Part shown: positions 52,842 to 62,190 of the stretch, in pieces
How the letters are laid out: every line of letters begins with the position of its first letter
How positions within the stretch are numbered: position 1 is the stretch's first letter
Source of the DNA: an uncultured Paracoccaceae bacterium
Lineage (GTDB): Bacteria; Pseudomonadota; Alphaproteobacteria; Rhodobacterales; Rhodobacteraceae
Length of the DNA stretch: 64,000 nucleotides
Direction: 5' to 3'
Assembly: GCA_947488175.1 (NCBI GenBank)
Contig: CANKYO010000005.1
Coordinates: 186,001-250,000 of the forward strand
Position numbers and translations under genes: made by a program
Notes under the pieces: model-generated
The model's database searches: none
The model's input: only the letters and a program-made list of their open reading frames with translations
What the model was told of the DNA's origin: nothing

Positions 52842-54716
52842 TCAGAAGGTGAACCGGTATTGGTCAAAGCCGCCTGTGCCGGGGCCCACATGGCTGACGC
52901 CCGGTGCTGTGTATTTGCTTGCGGCGGGGGCGGATTGGAAAATGGCGCTGGTGTCGGGCAGATGGGTGAAATACCACGTGTGGCTGGCCGGTTGCGTCAC
53001 AACTTCGTTGTTGCGCAGATAGTCGATCAGCACGTCCCGGGCGGATTTGGTTGATTGGTAGAGAATGTCGGCCTCGACCGCGCCCCGAAATCCGCCGCCG
53101 CCATGGGTCCGGTAGCTGTTGGCGGCGACGATGAAGCTGTCATTGTCTGCCACAGGCTGCCCCTGATATTTCAGCGCCCGCACCCGCCCGGCCTGCGCGT
53201 TGATCACGCTGCCATCAGGGGCGAAATGTGCGGGCTGTGAGAGGTCGAATTCATAGCTGAGCCCGAAAATCGTGTCGCTGTTATAGGCCGGGCTATGCGA
53301 GTTGATCATGGGCTGGTCATGCTGGCCGGGGATGACTTGGGCAAAATGCGAGGCTGCCCGTTCCAGCCACTGCCTGATCTGCGCCCCGCTGCGCCTGATC
53401 CCGCAGAGCGTATTGGCAAAAGGATAGATCGCCGCTGCATCACGCAGCGCAATCGCGCCTGGGCTGATGTCGATGTAATGGCTTGGCCCGGCCCGCCCGC
53501 CCGCCCGGAAGGGTGAGGTCGATGACAGGACAGGGAGCGCATGATACTGGCTACCGGCCATGACGCGCCGGATGAAATCCTGTTGCGCCCGCGCCAGAAG
53601 CTGCTGGGTGAGGTCAGGGACGATATTGGCGTAGTAGCTGTGGATCGGCACCTCGGTCAGGGCGATGGGCTGCCGGATATGCCTGATCGTCGCGCTGTGG
53701 GCGGTTTGCAGATGTGTGCTGAGCTGTTTTTGCAAAGGGCTTGGGCCGTTGTCGCGGGCTGAACACGGTTCCAGCCGCGACTGATGGCTTCGGATGGTCC
53801 ATGATCCGTCGTGCCAGCCAAGTTGCAGATCAATCACCCCCAGCCAGTTGCCGTAGAACCCGGCCATGACGGCGGGTTTGCCATGCAGGGTGCCGTTCAC
53901 CGGATCAACGAAGTTGGTCCTGGGCTGATCATCACCAGGAAACATCTCGTGTGTGTGACCGGTCAGCACGACATCAATGCCGGGAATGGCGGCCAGTGGG
54001 ACGGCGGCGTTTTCCATGGTTTCGCAATGATCAGCGGCGCCGATGCCGGAATGGCAGAGCGCGATGATAATGTCCGCCCCGTCGGCCTTGATCTGCGGGA
54101 CCACCCGCTCTGCCGCAAAGACAATGTCTTCGGTTTCAAGCTCACCCTTCAGGGCGACCCGGTCCCAGACCGTGATTTGTGGCGTCACGAAGCCCGTGAC
54201 GCCGATCCGCAAGGTGCGGGTCTTGCCGTCGTCGCAGGGCATATCCCGGTCGAGAATGACATATGGCAGGGCCAGCGCATTCCCTTTGATCTGGTGGATA
54301 TTGGCGCAGGTCACGGGAAATCTGGCATCGGCGAGCGCCGCGCGCAGCATATCGAGCCCATAGTTGAATTCGTGGTTGCCCAACGTGATCGCGTCGTATT
54401 GCAGGGTGTTGAAGGCGGCGATCATTGGGTGGGGCTGACCGTCCGTGCCGTTGCTGGCCACGTAATCGGCCAGCGGATTGCCCTGAATGAAATCACCATT
54501 GTCAAAAAGTACGCTGGTACAGGACGTGTCGGATCGGAGTGTTTCGATCCTGTCGGCCAGTTGGATCAGCCCGGTGTCGCTGTCGCTGTGATCGGCGAAG
54601 TAATCATAAGCCAGCAGCTGCATGTGCAGGTCAGTCGTTTCGAGAATACGCAGACGCGCTTTCGGGTCACTCCCTTGAACTTCAACGGCCTCATCTTCAG
54701 GCGAACTCATGATCAT
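52842..54716 (-). CDS. 2',3'-cyclic-nucleotide phosphodiesterase / 3'-nucleotidase (CpdB-like)
   Basis: A 624-residue metallophosphoesterase of the 5'-nucleotidase family. Metal ligands are in LRILETTDLHMQLLAYDY, FDNGDFIQGNPL, ITLGNHEFNYGLD and VVLTGHTHEMFPG; the C-terminal substrate domain has ANSYRTHGGGGF. E. coli CpdB is periplasmic, but here the N-terminus (MIMSSPEDEAVEVQGSDPKA) has no signal peptide, so the enzyme may be cytoplasmic or exported otherwise. It is divergent from nudC. Confidence 0.9.
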   Translation of the reverse strand: MIMSSPEDEAVEVQGSDPKARLRILETTDLHMQLLAYDYFADHSDSDTGLIQLADRIETLRSDTSCTSVLFDNGDFIQGNPLADYVASNGTDGQPHPMIAAFNTLQYDAITLGNHEFNYGLDMLRAALADARFPVTCANIHQIKGNALALPYVILDRDMPCDDGKTRTLRIGVTGFVTPQITVWDRVALKGELETEDIVFAAERVVPQIKADGADIIIALCHSGIGAADHCETMENAAVPLAAIPGIDVVLTGHTHEMFPGDDQPRTNFVDPVNGTLHGKPAVMAGFYGNWLGVIDLQLGWHDGSWTIRSHQSRLEPCSARDNGPSPLQKQLSTHLQTAHSATIRHIRQPIALTEVPIHSYYANIVPDLTQQLLARAQQDFIRRVMAGSQYHALPVLSSTSPFRAGGRAGPSHYIDISPGAIALRDAAAIYPFANTLCGIRRSGAQIRQWLERAASHFAQVIPGQHDQPMINSHSPAYNSDTIFGLSYEFDLSQPAHFAPDGSVINAQAGRVRALKYQGQPVADNDSFIVAANSYRTHGGGGFRGAVEADILYQSTKSARDVLIDYLRNNEVVTQPASHTWYFTHLPDTSAIFQSAPAASKYTAPGVSHVGPGTGGFDQYRFTF

Positions 54717-54805
54717 TTTTCAACTATAAGGTGAATCGATGTGATTGCCACGGCCCAACGACGGAAAAGTTTGAACTCGGTTGGCTGACATGTCATTGCG
54801 GCGTA

Positions 54806-55756
54806 ATGAAAATTGCTGAAACAGTTACATTTGGTGGCTCCGGCCTTGATCGTGCGGCAGAATGGCGCAGCCAGGCACAGGATTTGGCCAAACGTCCTGA
54901 CAGTCAATCCATTGTGTTGTGGCGGGGCAAACCGATGATCGCGGACGATGGCCTTTTCCATGTCCCTATGGACCACCCTATCCTAAAGGATGCAAGCGAA
55001 GGTCTGGTCCTTTTGGGCCGTGACGGTGGGTCAGCTGTTTTTGCGGCTGACATATCGGGTTGGGAACCGCCTGATCTGGATGCATCGGCGATGGACAGTT
55101 TTCTGGACCGGACCAAACAGCACCACCCGTCGATGCCGGATGACGTGGTTTTTGCCGAATTGCGCGGCGTGATGACCCGGCTGAGCCCGCGTGATGCAGA
55201 ATTGGCCGCCACGGCGAAGGCCGTTTTTGGCTGGCACCGGACCCACCGGTTCTGCGCGCTTTGCGGTGCCGAAAGCGTGCTGGCCATGGCGGGCTGGCAG
55301 CGTGACTGCCCGGCCTGTGGCGGGCACCATTATCCACGCACCGATCCGGTCGTGATCATGTTGATCACCCATGGCAACGCGACATTGGTGGGTCGGTCGC
55401 CCGGTTGGCCGGAAGGCATGTATTCCTGTCTGGCGGGGTTTGTCGAACCCGGCGAGACGATGGAGGCGGCCGTGCGCCGCGAAGTGTTTGAAGAGGTTGG
55501 GGTGCGTGTCGGTCCTGTGACCTATCTGGCAAGCCAGCCCTGGCCGTTTCCGGCGTCACTGATGTTTGGCTGTATGGGTGAGGCATTGGGCACAGAGCTG
55601 ACCCTTGATCCGGCGGAGATCGAGGATGCCCGCTGGGTCAGTCGGGAGGAGATGGCGCAGGCCTTTGCCGGGCAGCATCCTGACATCCTGCCGGCCCGGA
55701 AGGGGGCGATTGCCCATTTTCTGCTGCAAAATTGGCTGGCAGACAGGCTTGATTAA
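54806..55756 (+). CDS. nudC: NAD+ diphosphatase NudC
   Basis: A 316-residue Nudix enzyme that cleaves NADH and removes NAD caps from RNA. The zinc finger is CALCGAES and CPACGGHHYPRTDP, the Nudix box is GFVEPGETMEAAVRREVFEE followed by VGV, and the NudC-specific SQPWPFPAS is present. I start at MKIAETVTFGG, since the 25 open codons upstream are not family-like. Confidence 0.94.
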   Translation: MKIAETVTFGGSGLDRAAEWRSQAQDLAKRPDSQSIVLWRGKPMIADDGLFHVPMDHPILKDASEGLVLLGRDGGSAVFAADISGWEPPDLDASAMDSFLDRTKQHHPSMPDDVVFAELRGVMTRLSPRDAELAATAKAVFGWHRTHRFCALCGAESVLAMAGWQRDCPACGGHHYPRTDPVVIMLITHGNATLVGRSPGWPEGMYSCLAGFVEPGETMEAAVRREVFEEVGVRVGPVTYLASQPWPFPASLMFGCMGEALGTELTLDPAEIEDARWVSREEMAQAFAGQHPDILPARKGAIAHFLLQNWLADRLD

Positions 55757-55802
55757 CCGTTTGGCTTGTTAGACTGTTGGTGTTCGAACTGGGGCAGATG
55801 AC

Positions 55803-56267
55803 ATGAAATTCAGCACGCGCGAAGATATCGAGGCCCCGGTCGATCACGTCTTCGCGCAGGTCAGCGATTTTGCCGGGTTTGAGCGGCGCGCGCTGCGTCA
55901 CGGGGCCGATATCACCCGCATTGATAGCGGACCCTATCAGGTTGGATCGTCCTGGGACATTGTCTTTACCTTCCGCCAGCGGGAGCGCCGGATGCGTGCG
56001 ACGGTGAGTGAGCTTGACCCGCCCCATCATTATCGGATCGATACGGTGTCGGATGGGCTGAGCGTGGCGACTACAGTTGAACTTGTCCCCTTGTCCCGTG
56101 GGCGCACCCGTGTTGCAGTGGCGATGGATCTGCGGGCGAAATCGCTGACCGCCCGGCTGCTGTTGCAATCCATGAAGCTGGCCAAGGTGAAACTGACCAA
56201 GCGGTTCAAAGCGCGCGTGGTGGAATTTGCCGAAGATATCGAGGACGCTTACCGCAAGGCGAGCTGA
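55803..56267 (+). CDS. SRPBCC family protein
   Basis: A 154-residue START-like fold protein: KFSTREDIEAPVDHVFAQVS at the start, then GSSWDIVFTFRQRERRMRA and a C-terminal helix KRFKARVVEFAEDIED. Ligand unknown. It follows nudC by 46 bases and may be cotranscribed with it. A short hairpin follows the stop. Confidence 0.87.
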   Translation: MKFSTREDIEAPVDHVFAQVSDFAGFERRALRHGADITRIDSGPYQVGSSWDIVFTFRQRERRMRATVSELDPPHHYRIDTVSDGLSVATTVELVPLSRGRTRVAVAMDLRAKSLTARLLLQSMKLAKVKLTKRFKARVVEFAEDIEDAYRKAS

Positions 56268-56271
56268 GGCA

Positions 56272-56292
56272 AAAAAATTCCAGAATTTTTTT
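56272..56292. terminator. AT-rich hairpin after SRPBCC gene
   Basis: AAAAAAATTC, CA, GAATTTTTTTG forms a perfect stem ending in a T run, 5 bases after the stop codon. A second short inverted repeat (AAAGGAATTTCG and GAAGCTCCTTT) follows directly. It is related to the GAATTTTCG palindromes at 13497 and 39747. Confidence 0.72.
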
Positions 56293-56329
56293 GTGCAAAG
56301 GAATTTCGAGAAGCTCCTTTGCCCCGTGC

Positions 56330-57178
56330 TCAGTCTTTTGCGGGTTCGCGTCGTCTGGCGGCGGCGGGGTAGACCCCCATCACATGCAGAAGATCGGTGA
56401 AATACTGCAGTTCTTCCAGTGCCAGTTGCACGTTGCGGTCATCAGGATGCCCTTCGATTTCGGCATAGAACTGCGTCGCCGTGAAGGCGCCGCCGACCAT
56501 GTAGCTTTCCAGCTTGGTCATGTTCACCCCGTTGGTGGCAAACCCACCCATGGCCTTGTAAAGCGCTGCGGGGATGTTGCGCACCCGAAACACAAAGCTG
56601 GTCATCATCCCGTGTTCACCGCGTCTGCGGTAATCGGGTTCACGGGCCATGACCAGAAACCGGGTGGTGTTGTTATCGGTGTCTTCGATATTGCGGGCCA
56701 GCACATCAAGCCCGTAAATATCCGCCGCCAGTTCCGAGGCCAGCGCGCCGATTGTCATGTCGTCACCTTCGGCGACATCGCGGGCGGCCTTGGCATTGTC
56801 GGATTTCACCCGGCCCGTGATCCCATGCTCACGCAGGAAGCCCGCGCATTGCGGCAGGATCACCACATGCCCGAATGCGGTTTTGATATCGTCCAGGCTG
56901 GCCCCTTTGCGCGCCAGCAGATTGATATGCACCCGCACAAAGCTCTCATCGACGATATGCAGCCCGCTTTTGGGCAAAAGGGAGTGCACGTCTGCGACGC
57001 GTCCATAGGTCGAGTTTTCAACCGCGATCATGCCCAGATCGGCGTCGCCATTGCGCACGGCCTCGATCGATGCGGTGAAGGTAGGGCAGGGCAGGGGCTC
57101 ATAATCCGGATAATTCGCGGCACAGGCTTCGTGCCCGTAAGCCCCCAGTTCACCCTGGAACGCGATTTTTTGCGACAT
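56330..57178 (-). CDS. pheA: Prephenate dehydratase
   Basis: A 282-residue enzyme of phenylalanine synthesis, without a chorismate mutase domain. The PDT domain starts at KIAFQGELGAYGHEACA, with IAVENSTYGRV and the catalytic Thr in DTDNNTTRFLVMARE. A C-terminal ACT domain (KLESYMVGGAFTATQFYAEI) binds Phe for feedback control. I start at MSQKIAFQG. The frame is open upstream without domain. It is convergent with the SRPBCC gene. Confidence 0.94.
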   Translation of the reverse strand: MSQKIAFQGELGAYGHEACAANYPDYEPLPCPTFTASIEAVRNGDADLGMIAVENSTYGRVADVHSLLPKSGLHIVDESFVRVHINLLARKGASLDDIKTAFGHVVILPQCAGFLREHGITGRVKSDNAKAARDVAEGDDMTIGALASELAADIYGLDVLARNIEDTDNNTTRFLVMAREPDYRRRGEHGMMTSFVFRVRNIPAALYKAMGGFATNGVNMTKLESYMVGGAFTATQFYAEIEGHPDDRNVQLALEELQYFTDLLHVMGVYPAAARRREPAKD

Positions 57179-57297
57179 GATCGTGTCCTCCCCGTCAGAT
57201 ACGACAAAAATGGGCGTTTCGTCGCGCCAGTACACCTTGCAACCCGGCGTGGGAAGCGGATAGATACCGCAAAACTTTGAACGGAATGGAACGCGAC

Positions 57298-57813
57298 ATG
57301 TTCGACACAATGACGATGACCAAGACGGTTGGGGCGCTTTGCGGCACATTGCTGATCTATCTGCTGGGTGCCTGGGTCGCGGAGTTGATCTATCACAGCG
57401 GTGACGGGCATGGCGACCATGCGCAGGCATATGTGATCGAAGTCGAGAGCGAAGATGGCGAAGTTGAGGTCGTTGAAGAGGTTGATTTCGCGGTTGTGAT
57501 GGCCTCGGCCAGTGCCGCCGATGGTGAAGGCTTGTGGCGCAACTGCCGGTCCTGCCATGCGCTTGAGGCGGGTGTCCATGGCACAGGCCCTGCGCTTTAC
57601 GGTGTTGTTGGTCGTGAGGTCGCTTTTTATGACGATTTCAACTATTCCGGCGCTTTGGTCGAGGTGGCCGATGTATGGACACCGGAGAACCTGAACGGGT
57701 TCCTGGAGAATCCCCGCAGCTGGGCGCCCGGCACCGCAATGGGTTACAACGGGATGCGCAGTGTCGAGGACCGGGCGAACCTGATTGCCTATCTTGACAG
57801 TCTGGATGATTGA
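57298..57813 (+). CDS. Membrane-anchored cytochrome c (CycM-like)
   Basis: A 171-residue protein. One N-terminal helix (VGALCGTLLIYLLGAWVAEL) anchors it, followed by an acidic linker (EVESEDGEVEVVEEVD) and a class I heme domain with CRSCH and the distal Met in GTAMGYNGM. This is the layout of the alphaproteobacterial cytochrome cy/c552 type, which passes electrons from the bc1 complex to oxidases. It is divergent from pheA and ends at a strong terminator. Confidence 0.92.
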   Translation: MFDTMTMTKTVGALCGTLLIYLLGAWVAELIYHSGDGHGDHAQAYVIEVESEDGEVEVVEEVDFAVVMASASAADGEGLWRNCRSCHALEAGVHGTGPALYGVVGREVAFYDDFNYSGALVEVADVWTPENLNGFLENPRSWAPGTAMGYNGMRSVEDRANLIAYLDSLDD

Positions 57814-57837
57814 GTTCCGATATCGCTGAAAAACCAA

Positions 57838-57866
57838 AGCCGCCCCGGTACGGGCGGCTTTTTTAT
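57838..57866 (+). terminator. Rho-independent terminator after cytochrome c gene
   Basis: Stem AGCCGCCC / GGGCGGCT around CGGTAC with a run of six T residues, 25 bases after the stop codon. Confidence 0.88.
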
Positions 57867-57979
57867 GCGCGGTATCGTGTGGTCACTTGGTGATCACGTA
57901 AACTCAACTTGAAACTCGGTGAAACAATCCATTTACTTTATGTAAGCACGATCAGATGTTTTTCAATCCGGAGACAGTA

Positions 57980-59905
57980 ATGCAGTATCGCCCCCGATCC
58001 AGAGCCATCGCCGCGGCACAGCACCAAACGGTGGCGCGGTTGAAATACTGGTTGATGGGATCGGTGATCGGCGTGGGCGCGGCCATCGCTGCCAATGGCG
58101 CTTGGGCAGATGGCCATGAGACGATTATCGAGAGCCACGCCTATTCGAATTTTGGCGAGGTGAAATACGGCCCGAACGAGGTCCTTGATTATGTCAACCC
58201 TGATGCCCCCAAGGGGGGTGAGATTGCCCTCTGGGCGCAAGGCACGTTTGACAGCTTCAACAACTACTCGCGCAAGGGTGTCGCGGCATCGTTGCCCGGT
58301 TTGCCGTATGAGGGGATATTGGCCAGTACGGCAGATGATCCCTATGGCTCCTACTGCTATATGTGTACGACCATGGAATATCCTGAAAGCCGCGATTGGG
58401 TCATCTTTAATCTGCGCGACGATGTGACGTTTTCCGATGGACGACCGCTGACCGCCGAGGATGTCAAGTTCACCCATGAACTGTTCATGGAGCAGGGCAT
58501 TGCCGAATATCGTAATGTCGTCAGCACCTATGTCGACAGTGTCGAGGTTCTTGGCCCCTATGAGGTCAAGTTCAATTTCAACCCCGAGGCCCCGCGCCGT
58601 GACGTGATCGGTATTGCCGGCGGTGGCAGCACGATCTTTTCCAAGTCATGGTTCGAGGAGACCGGTGCCCGGCTTGATGAACCCCGTGTCGAACCCTTCC
58701 TTGGGACGGGTCCTTATGTGCTTGGTGATGTCGATATTGGTCGCCAGATCATTTATGAACGCAACCCCAACTGGTGGGCCAAGGATTTGCCGATCAATAC
58801 GGGCCGTATCAATTTCGACAGTATCCGGATCGAGTATTTTGCCGATGCGGCCGCTGCCCTGGAAGGGTTTAAATCGGGCGCTTACACCTTCCGCATCGAG
58901 AATTCGTCCAAGGAGTGGGCGACCGGCTATGATTTCCCCGCAATCGATAACGGGCAGGCCGTGCAGAAAGAATTTGCCGATGGCACGATCGGCTACGCCC
59001 AGGCCTTTGTGTTTAATCTAGATCGCGCGAAGTGGCAGGATCTGAGGGTGCGTCAGGCCATTGGCCTGATGTTTAATTTTGAGTGGTCCAATGAAACCTT
59101 GTTTTATGGGCTCTATGAGCGGGTCAATTCGTTCTGGGAGAACTCAGATCTGGAAGCCACAGGTGTGCCAACGCCAGAGGAAGTGGCCATTCTACAGCCC
59201 TTGGTCGATGACGGATTGCTGGATGAAAGCATCCTGACAAGCGAGCCTGTCATGGCGCCGACCTCAAGCGCCGCCGACCGCCCCCTTGACCGTCGCAACC
59301 TTCGTGCCGCCTCGGCCTTGCTGGATGAGGCGGGGTGGGTTGCCGGTGACGATGGTGTCCGCATGAAGGATGGTCAACCGCTGAGCCTTGAGATCCTGTC
59401 TTTCAGTCCCGCATTCGACAGGATCATCAACCCCTATATCGAAAACCTGACACGGCTGGGCGTTGATGCCAAACTGGATCGCGTGGACCGGTCACAATAT
59501 GTCGACCGCCGACGCAGCGGCGATTTTGATATGGTGGGGCATGGTTTCAGCATGACCTTCGAGCCGAGCAGTGGCTTGCGCCAGTGGTACGGGTCTGAAA
59601 CGGCAGATGACAGTTCACGCAATCTGATGCGTTTGCGCAGCGAGGCGATTGACAGGCTAATGAAGGTTGCCATTGAGGCCAAGACGCTGGACGAGTTGAC
59701 ACCGGCGGTTCACGCCCTTGACCGGGCCTTGCGGGCTGAAGGGTTCTGGGTTCAGCAATGGTTCAAGGACAAGCACACAGTGGCCTATTATGACATGTTC
59801 CGGCATCCCGAAAACATGCCTCCCTACGCGTTGGGCCAGTTGGATTTCTGGTGGTATGACGAAGAAGCAGGCGAGGCCCTGCGTGCAGCAGGCGCATTCC
59901 AGTAA
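57980..59905 (+). CDS. yejA: Peptide ABC transporter substrate-binding protein
   Basis: A 641-residue periplasmic binding protein of the SBP_bac_5 family. A long signal region with RLKYWLMGSVIGVGAAIAAN ends near GAWADGHE. The YNPDAPKGGEI-like segment (YVNPDAPKGGEIALWAQG) and FNLRDDVTFSDGRPLTAEDV are typical of YejA. I start at ATG 57980, preceded by GGAG 7 bases away. It is the first gene of yejABEF. YejABEF imports peptides (in E. coli also microcin C). Confidence 0.93.
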   Translation: MQYRPRSRAIAAAQHQTVARLKYWLMGSVIGVGAAIAANGAWADGHETIIESHAYSNFGEVKYGPNEVLDYVNPDAPKGGEIALWAQGTFDSFNNYSRKGVAASLPGLPYEGILASTADDPYGSYCYMCTTMEYPESRDWVIFNLRDDVTFSDGRPLTAEDVKFTHELFMEQGIAEYRNVVSTYVDSVEVLGPYEVKFNFNPEAPRRDVIGIAGGGSTIFSKSWFEETGARLDEPRVEPFLGTGPYVLGDVDIGRQIIYERNPNWWAKDLPINTGRINFDSIRIEYFADAAAALEGFKSGAYTFRIENSSKEWATGYDFPAIDNGQAVQKEFADGTIGYAQAFVFNLDRAKWQDLRVRQAIGLMFNFEWSNETLFYGLYERVNSFWENSDLEATGVPTPEEVAILQPLVDDGLLDESILTSEPVMAPTSSAADRPLDRRNLRAASALLDEAGWVAGDDGVRMKDGQPLSLEILSFSPAFDRIINPYIENLTRLGVDAKLDRVDRSQYVDRRRSGDFDMVGHGFSMTFEPSSGLRQWYGSETADDSSRNLMRLRSEAIDRLMKVAIEAKTLDELTPAVHALDRALRAEGFWVQQWFKDKHTVAYYDMFRHPENMPPYALGQLDFWWYDEEAGEALRAAGAFQ

Positions 59906-59917
59906 GGATCGTTAGCT

Positions 59918-60991
59918 TTGGGCGCCTATATCCTCCGACGACTGTTGCTGGTGATCCCGACCTTGCTGGGCATCATGATTGTCAACTTCGCCCTGATCCA
60001 GTTTGTGCCGGGCGGCCCCATTGAACAGATCATTGCCCAGCTTGAGGGCAGCGGCGATGTGTTTGAGGGCATTGCTGGCGGAGGCAGCGAAGTGGGGTCT
60101 GGCGACGATAGCGCCTACCTGGGTGCACAAGGCCTGCCGAAGGAATTCATTGAGGAGTTGGAGCGTGAATTTGGCTTTGACAGGCCGCCGCTTGAACGGT
60201 TCCTGAACATGATGTGGAACTACATACGCTTTGATTTTGGCGAAAGTTGGTTTCGCAAGATCAGCGTTTTTGATCTGGTCGTGGAAAAGATGCCGGTGTC
60301 GATCACGCTGGGCCTGTGGTCCACCCTGATTGCCTATCTGGTGTCGATCCCCTTGGGCATCCGCAAGGCCGTGCGCGATGGCAGCCCCTTTGACACCTGG
60401 ACATCCGGCGCAATTATTATGGGTTATGCGATACCCGGCTTTCTGTTTGCCATCCTGCTGATCGTGTTGTTCGCTGGCGGGTCCTATTGGCGCATCTTTC
60501 CGCTGCGCGGGTTGACCTCTGCCAATTGGGAGGATCTGAGCCTGATCGGCAAGGTGCTGGATTATTTCTGGCATATCACATTGCCGGTGATTGCCTCGAC
60601 CATCTCCGCCTTTGCGACCCTGACCCTGCTGACCAAGAACAGTTTTCTCGACGAGATCAAGAAGCAGTATGTGATTACTGCCAAGGCCAAGGGCTTGTCG
60701 GAAAGCCGGGTGCTGTACGGTCATGTTTTCCGCAACGCCATGCTGATTGTGATCTCTGGCTTTCCGGCGTTGTTTATCGGGGTTTTCTTTGGCGGCTCGC
60801 TGATTATCGAAACCCTGTTCTCGCTTGATGGGTTGGGCCGTTTGGGGTTCGAAGCCGTGGTTTCGCGCGACTATCCAGTTGTGTTTGGCACCCTGTTCGC
60901 GTTTTCGCTGATCGGACTTGTGGTCGGTATCCTGACCGACCTGACCTATGTTTTCATCGATCCGCGTATTGATTTTGAGGCGCGGGGCTGA
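59918..60991 (+). CDS. yejB: Peptide ABC transporter permease YejB
   Basis: A 357-residue inner-membrane permease. The N-terminus [20 protein letters not shown] is the DppB-type start and [20 protein letters not shown] is the EAA loop. The insert [20 protein letters not shown] between helices 1 and 2 is typical of YejB. It starts with TTG 12 bases after yejA, and its last base is the first base of the yejE ATG. Confidence 0.93.
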   Translation: MGAYILRRLLLVIPTLLGIMIVNFALIQFVPGGPIEQIIAQLEGSGDVFEGIAGGGSEVGSGDDSAYLGAQGLPKEFIEELEREFGFDRPPLERFLNMMWNYIRFDFGESWFRKISVFDLVVEKMPVSITLGLWSTLIAYLVSIPLGIRKAVRDGSPFDTWTSGAIIMGYAIPGFLFAILLIVLFAGGSYWRIFPLRGLTSANWEDLSLIGKVLDYFWHITLPVIASTISAFATLTLLTKNSFLDEIKKQYVITAKAKGLSESRVLYGHVFRNAMLIVISGFPALFIGVFFGGSLIIETLFSLDGLGRLGFEAVVSRDYPVVFGTLFAFSLIGLVVGILTDLTYVFIDPRIDFEARG

Positions 60992-62190
60992 TGGCGAAAC
61001 GATCCTTCCTGTCCCCGCTGAACCAGCGCCGCTGGCGCAATTTCCGCCGCAACCGCCGGGCGTGGTGGTCGCTGGTCATCTTCGGCATCCTGTTCGGGCT
61101 GTCGCTGTTTGCGGAGTTCATCGCCAATGACAAACCGATCCTTGTCAGCTACCGCGATGAGCTGCGCATGCCGATCTTTAGCTTTTATTCCGAGCAGGAT
61201 TTCGGCGGCGATTTCCCGACCGAGGCGGGTTACAAGGACATCGAGGTTGAATGCCTGATCATGACCGGTGGATTGGTGGATTGCTTTGATACGCCCGAGG
61301 AATTGATCGCTGCTGTCGATGTGGGCGAGACACTTGATATCGAAGGGTTTGAACCGGGTTGGGTGATCTGGCCGCTGATCCCGTTTTCCTATAATACCAT
61401 TGTGGATGTTCCCGGCGTGGCCCCGTCGCCCCCAAGTGATGAGAACTGGCTGGGCACTGATGATACCAAGCGCGATGTGGCTGCACGCGTTATCTACGGT
61501 TTCCGTCTCTCGGTGACTTTTGCATTGATTGTGACCTTGCTGTCATCGGCCATTGGCATCATTGCAGGGGCTGTACAGGGCTATCGCGGTGGCTGGACCG
61601 ACCTTTTGTTCCAGCGCTTTATCGAAATCTGGACGGGCATCCCGTCGCTTTATGTCATCATCATCATGATTGCCATTTTCGGGCGAAGTTTCTGGCTATT
61701 GGTCTTTGTCACCGTTCTGTTCGGCTGGCCCGCGCTGACGGGATTGGTGCGCGCCGAGTTCCTGCGCGCCCGCAATCTGGAATATGTACGGGCCGCCAAG
61801 GCGCTGGGTGTCAGGGACCGCACCATCATGTTCCGCCATATGCTGCCCAACGCGATGGTGGCCACGGTGACCATGCTGCCGTTCCTTGTGACAGGGGCCA
61901 TTGGCGGGCTCGCGATCCTTGATTTTCTGGGCTTCGGTTTGCCAACTTCGGCCCCGTCGCTGGGCGAGATGACATTGCAGGCCAAACAGAACCTGCAGGC
62001 CCCGTGGTTGGGCTTTACCGCCTTTTTCACCTTCGCGATCATGTTGTCGCTCTTGGTGTTCATCTTTGAAGGCGTGCGTGATGCCTTTGATCCCCGCAAG
62101 ACCTTTGTGGCCGACGGCAAGGTCGAAACCGACGATCTGCCGTTTGCCAAAGAGGTGACCTTGGCCAAGACAGGGACGGATCAACGATGA
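60991..62190 (+). CDS. yejE: Peptide ABC transporter permease YejE
   Basis: A 399-residue permease. It starts SPLNQRRWRNFRRNRRAWWS and has the long periplasmic insert of YejE (FSFYSEQDFGGDFPTEAGYK) before the transmembrane core. The EAA loop is YVRAAKALGVRDRTIMFRHM. It pairs with YejB to form the channel. It overlaps yejB by 1 base and yejF by 4. Confidence 0.94.
   Translation: MAKRSFLSPLNQRRWRNFRRNRRAWWSLVIFGILFGLSLFAEFIANDKPILVSYRDELRMPIFSFYSEQDFGGDFPTEAGYKDIEVECLIMTGGLVDCFDTPEELIAAVDVGETLDIEGFEPGWVIWPLIPFSYNTIVDVPGVAPSPPSDENWLGTDDTKRDVAARVIYGFRLSVTFALIVTLLSSAIGIIAGAVQGYRGGWTDLLFQRFIEIWTGIPSLYVIIIMIAIFGRSFWLLVFVTVLFGWPALTGLVRAEFLRARNLEYVRAAKALGVRDRTIMFRHMLPNAMVATVTMLPFLVTGAIGGLAILDFLGFGLPTSAPSLGEMTLQAKQNLQAPWLGFTAFFTFAIMLSLLVFIFEGVRDAFDPRKTFVADGKVETDDLPFAKEVTLAKTGTDQR

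Noticed and set aside
53811..54734. A 307-codon plus-strand frame opposite the CpdB-like gene
   Set aside because: Antisense shadow; the minus strand holds all metal-binding motifs in order.
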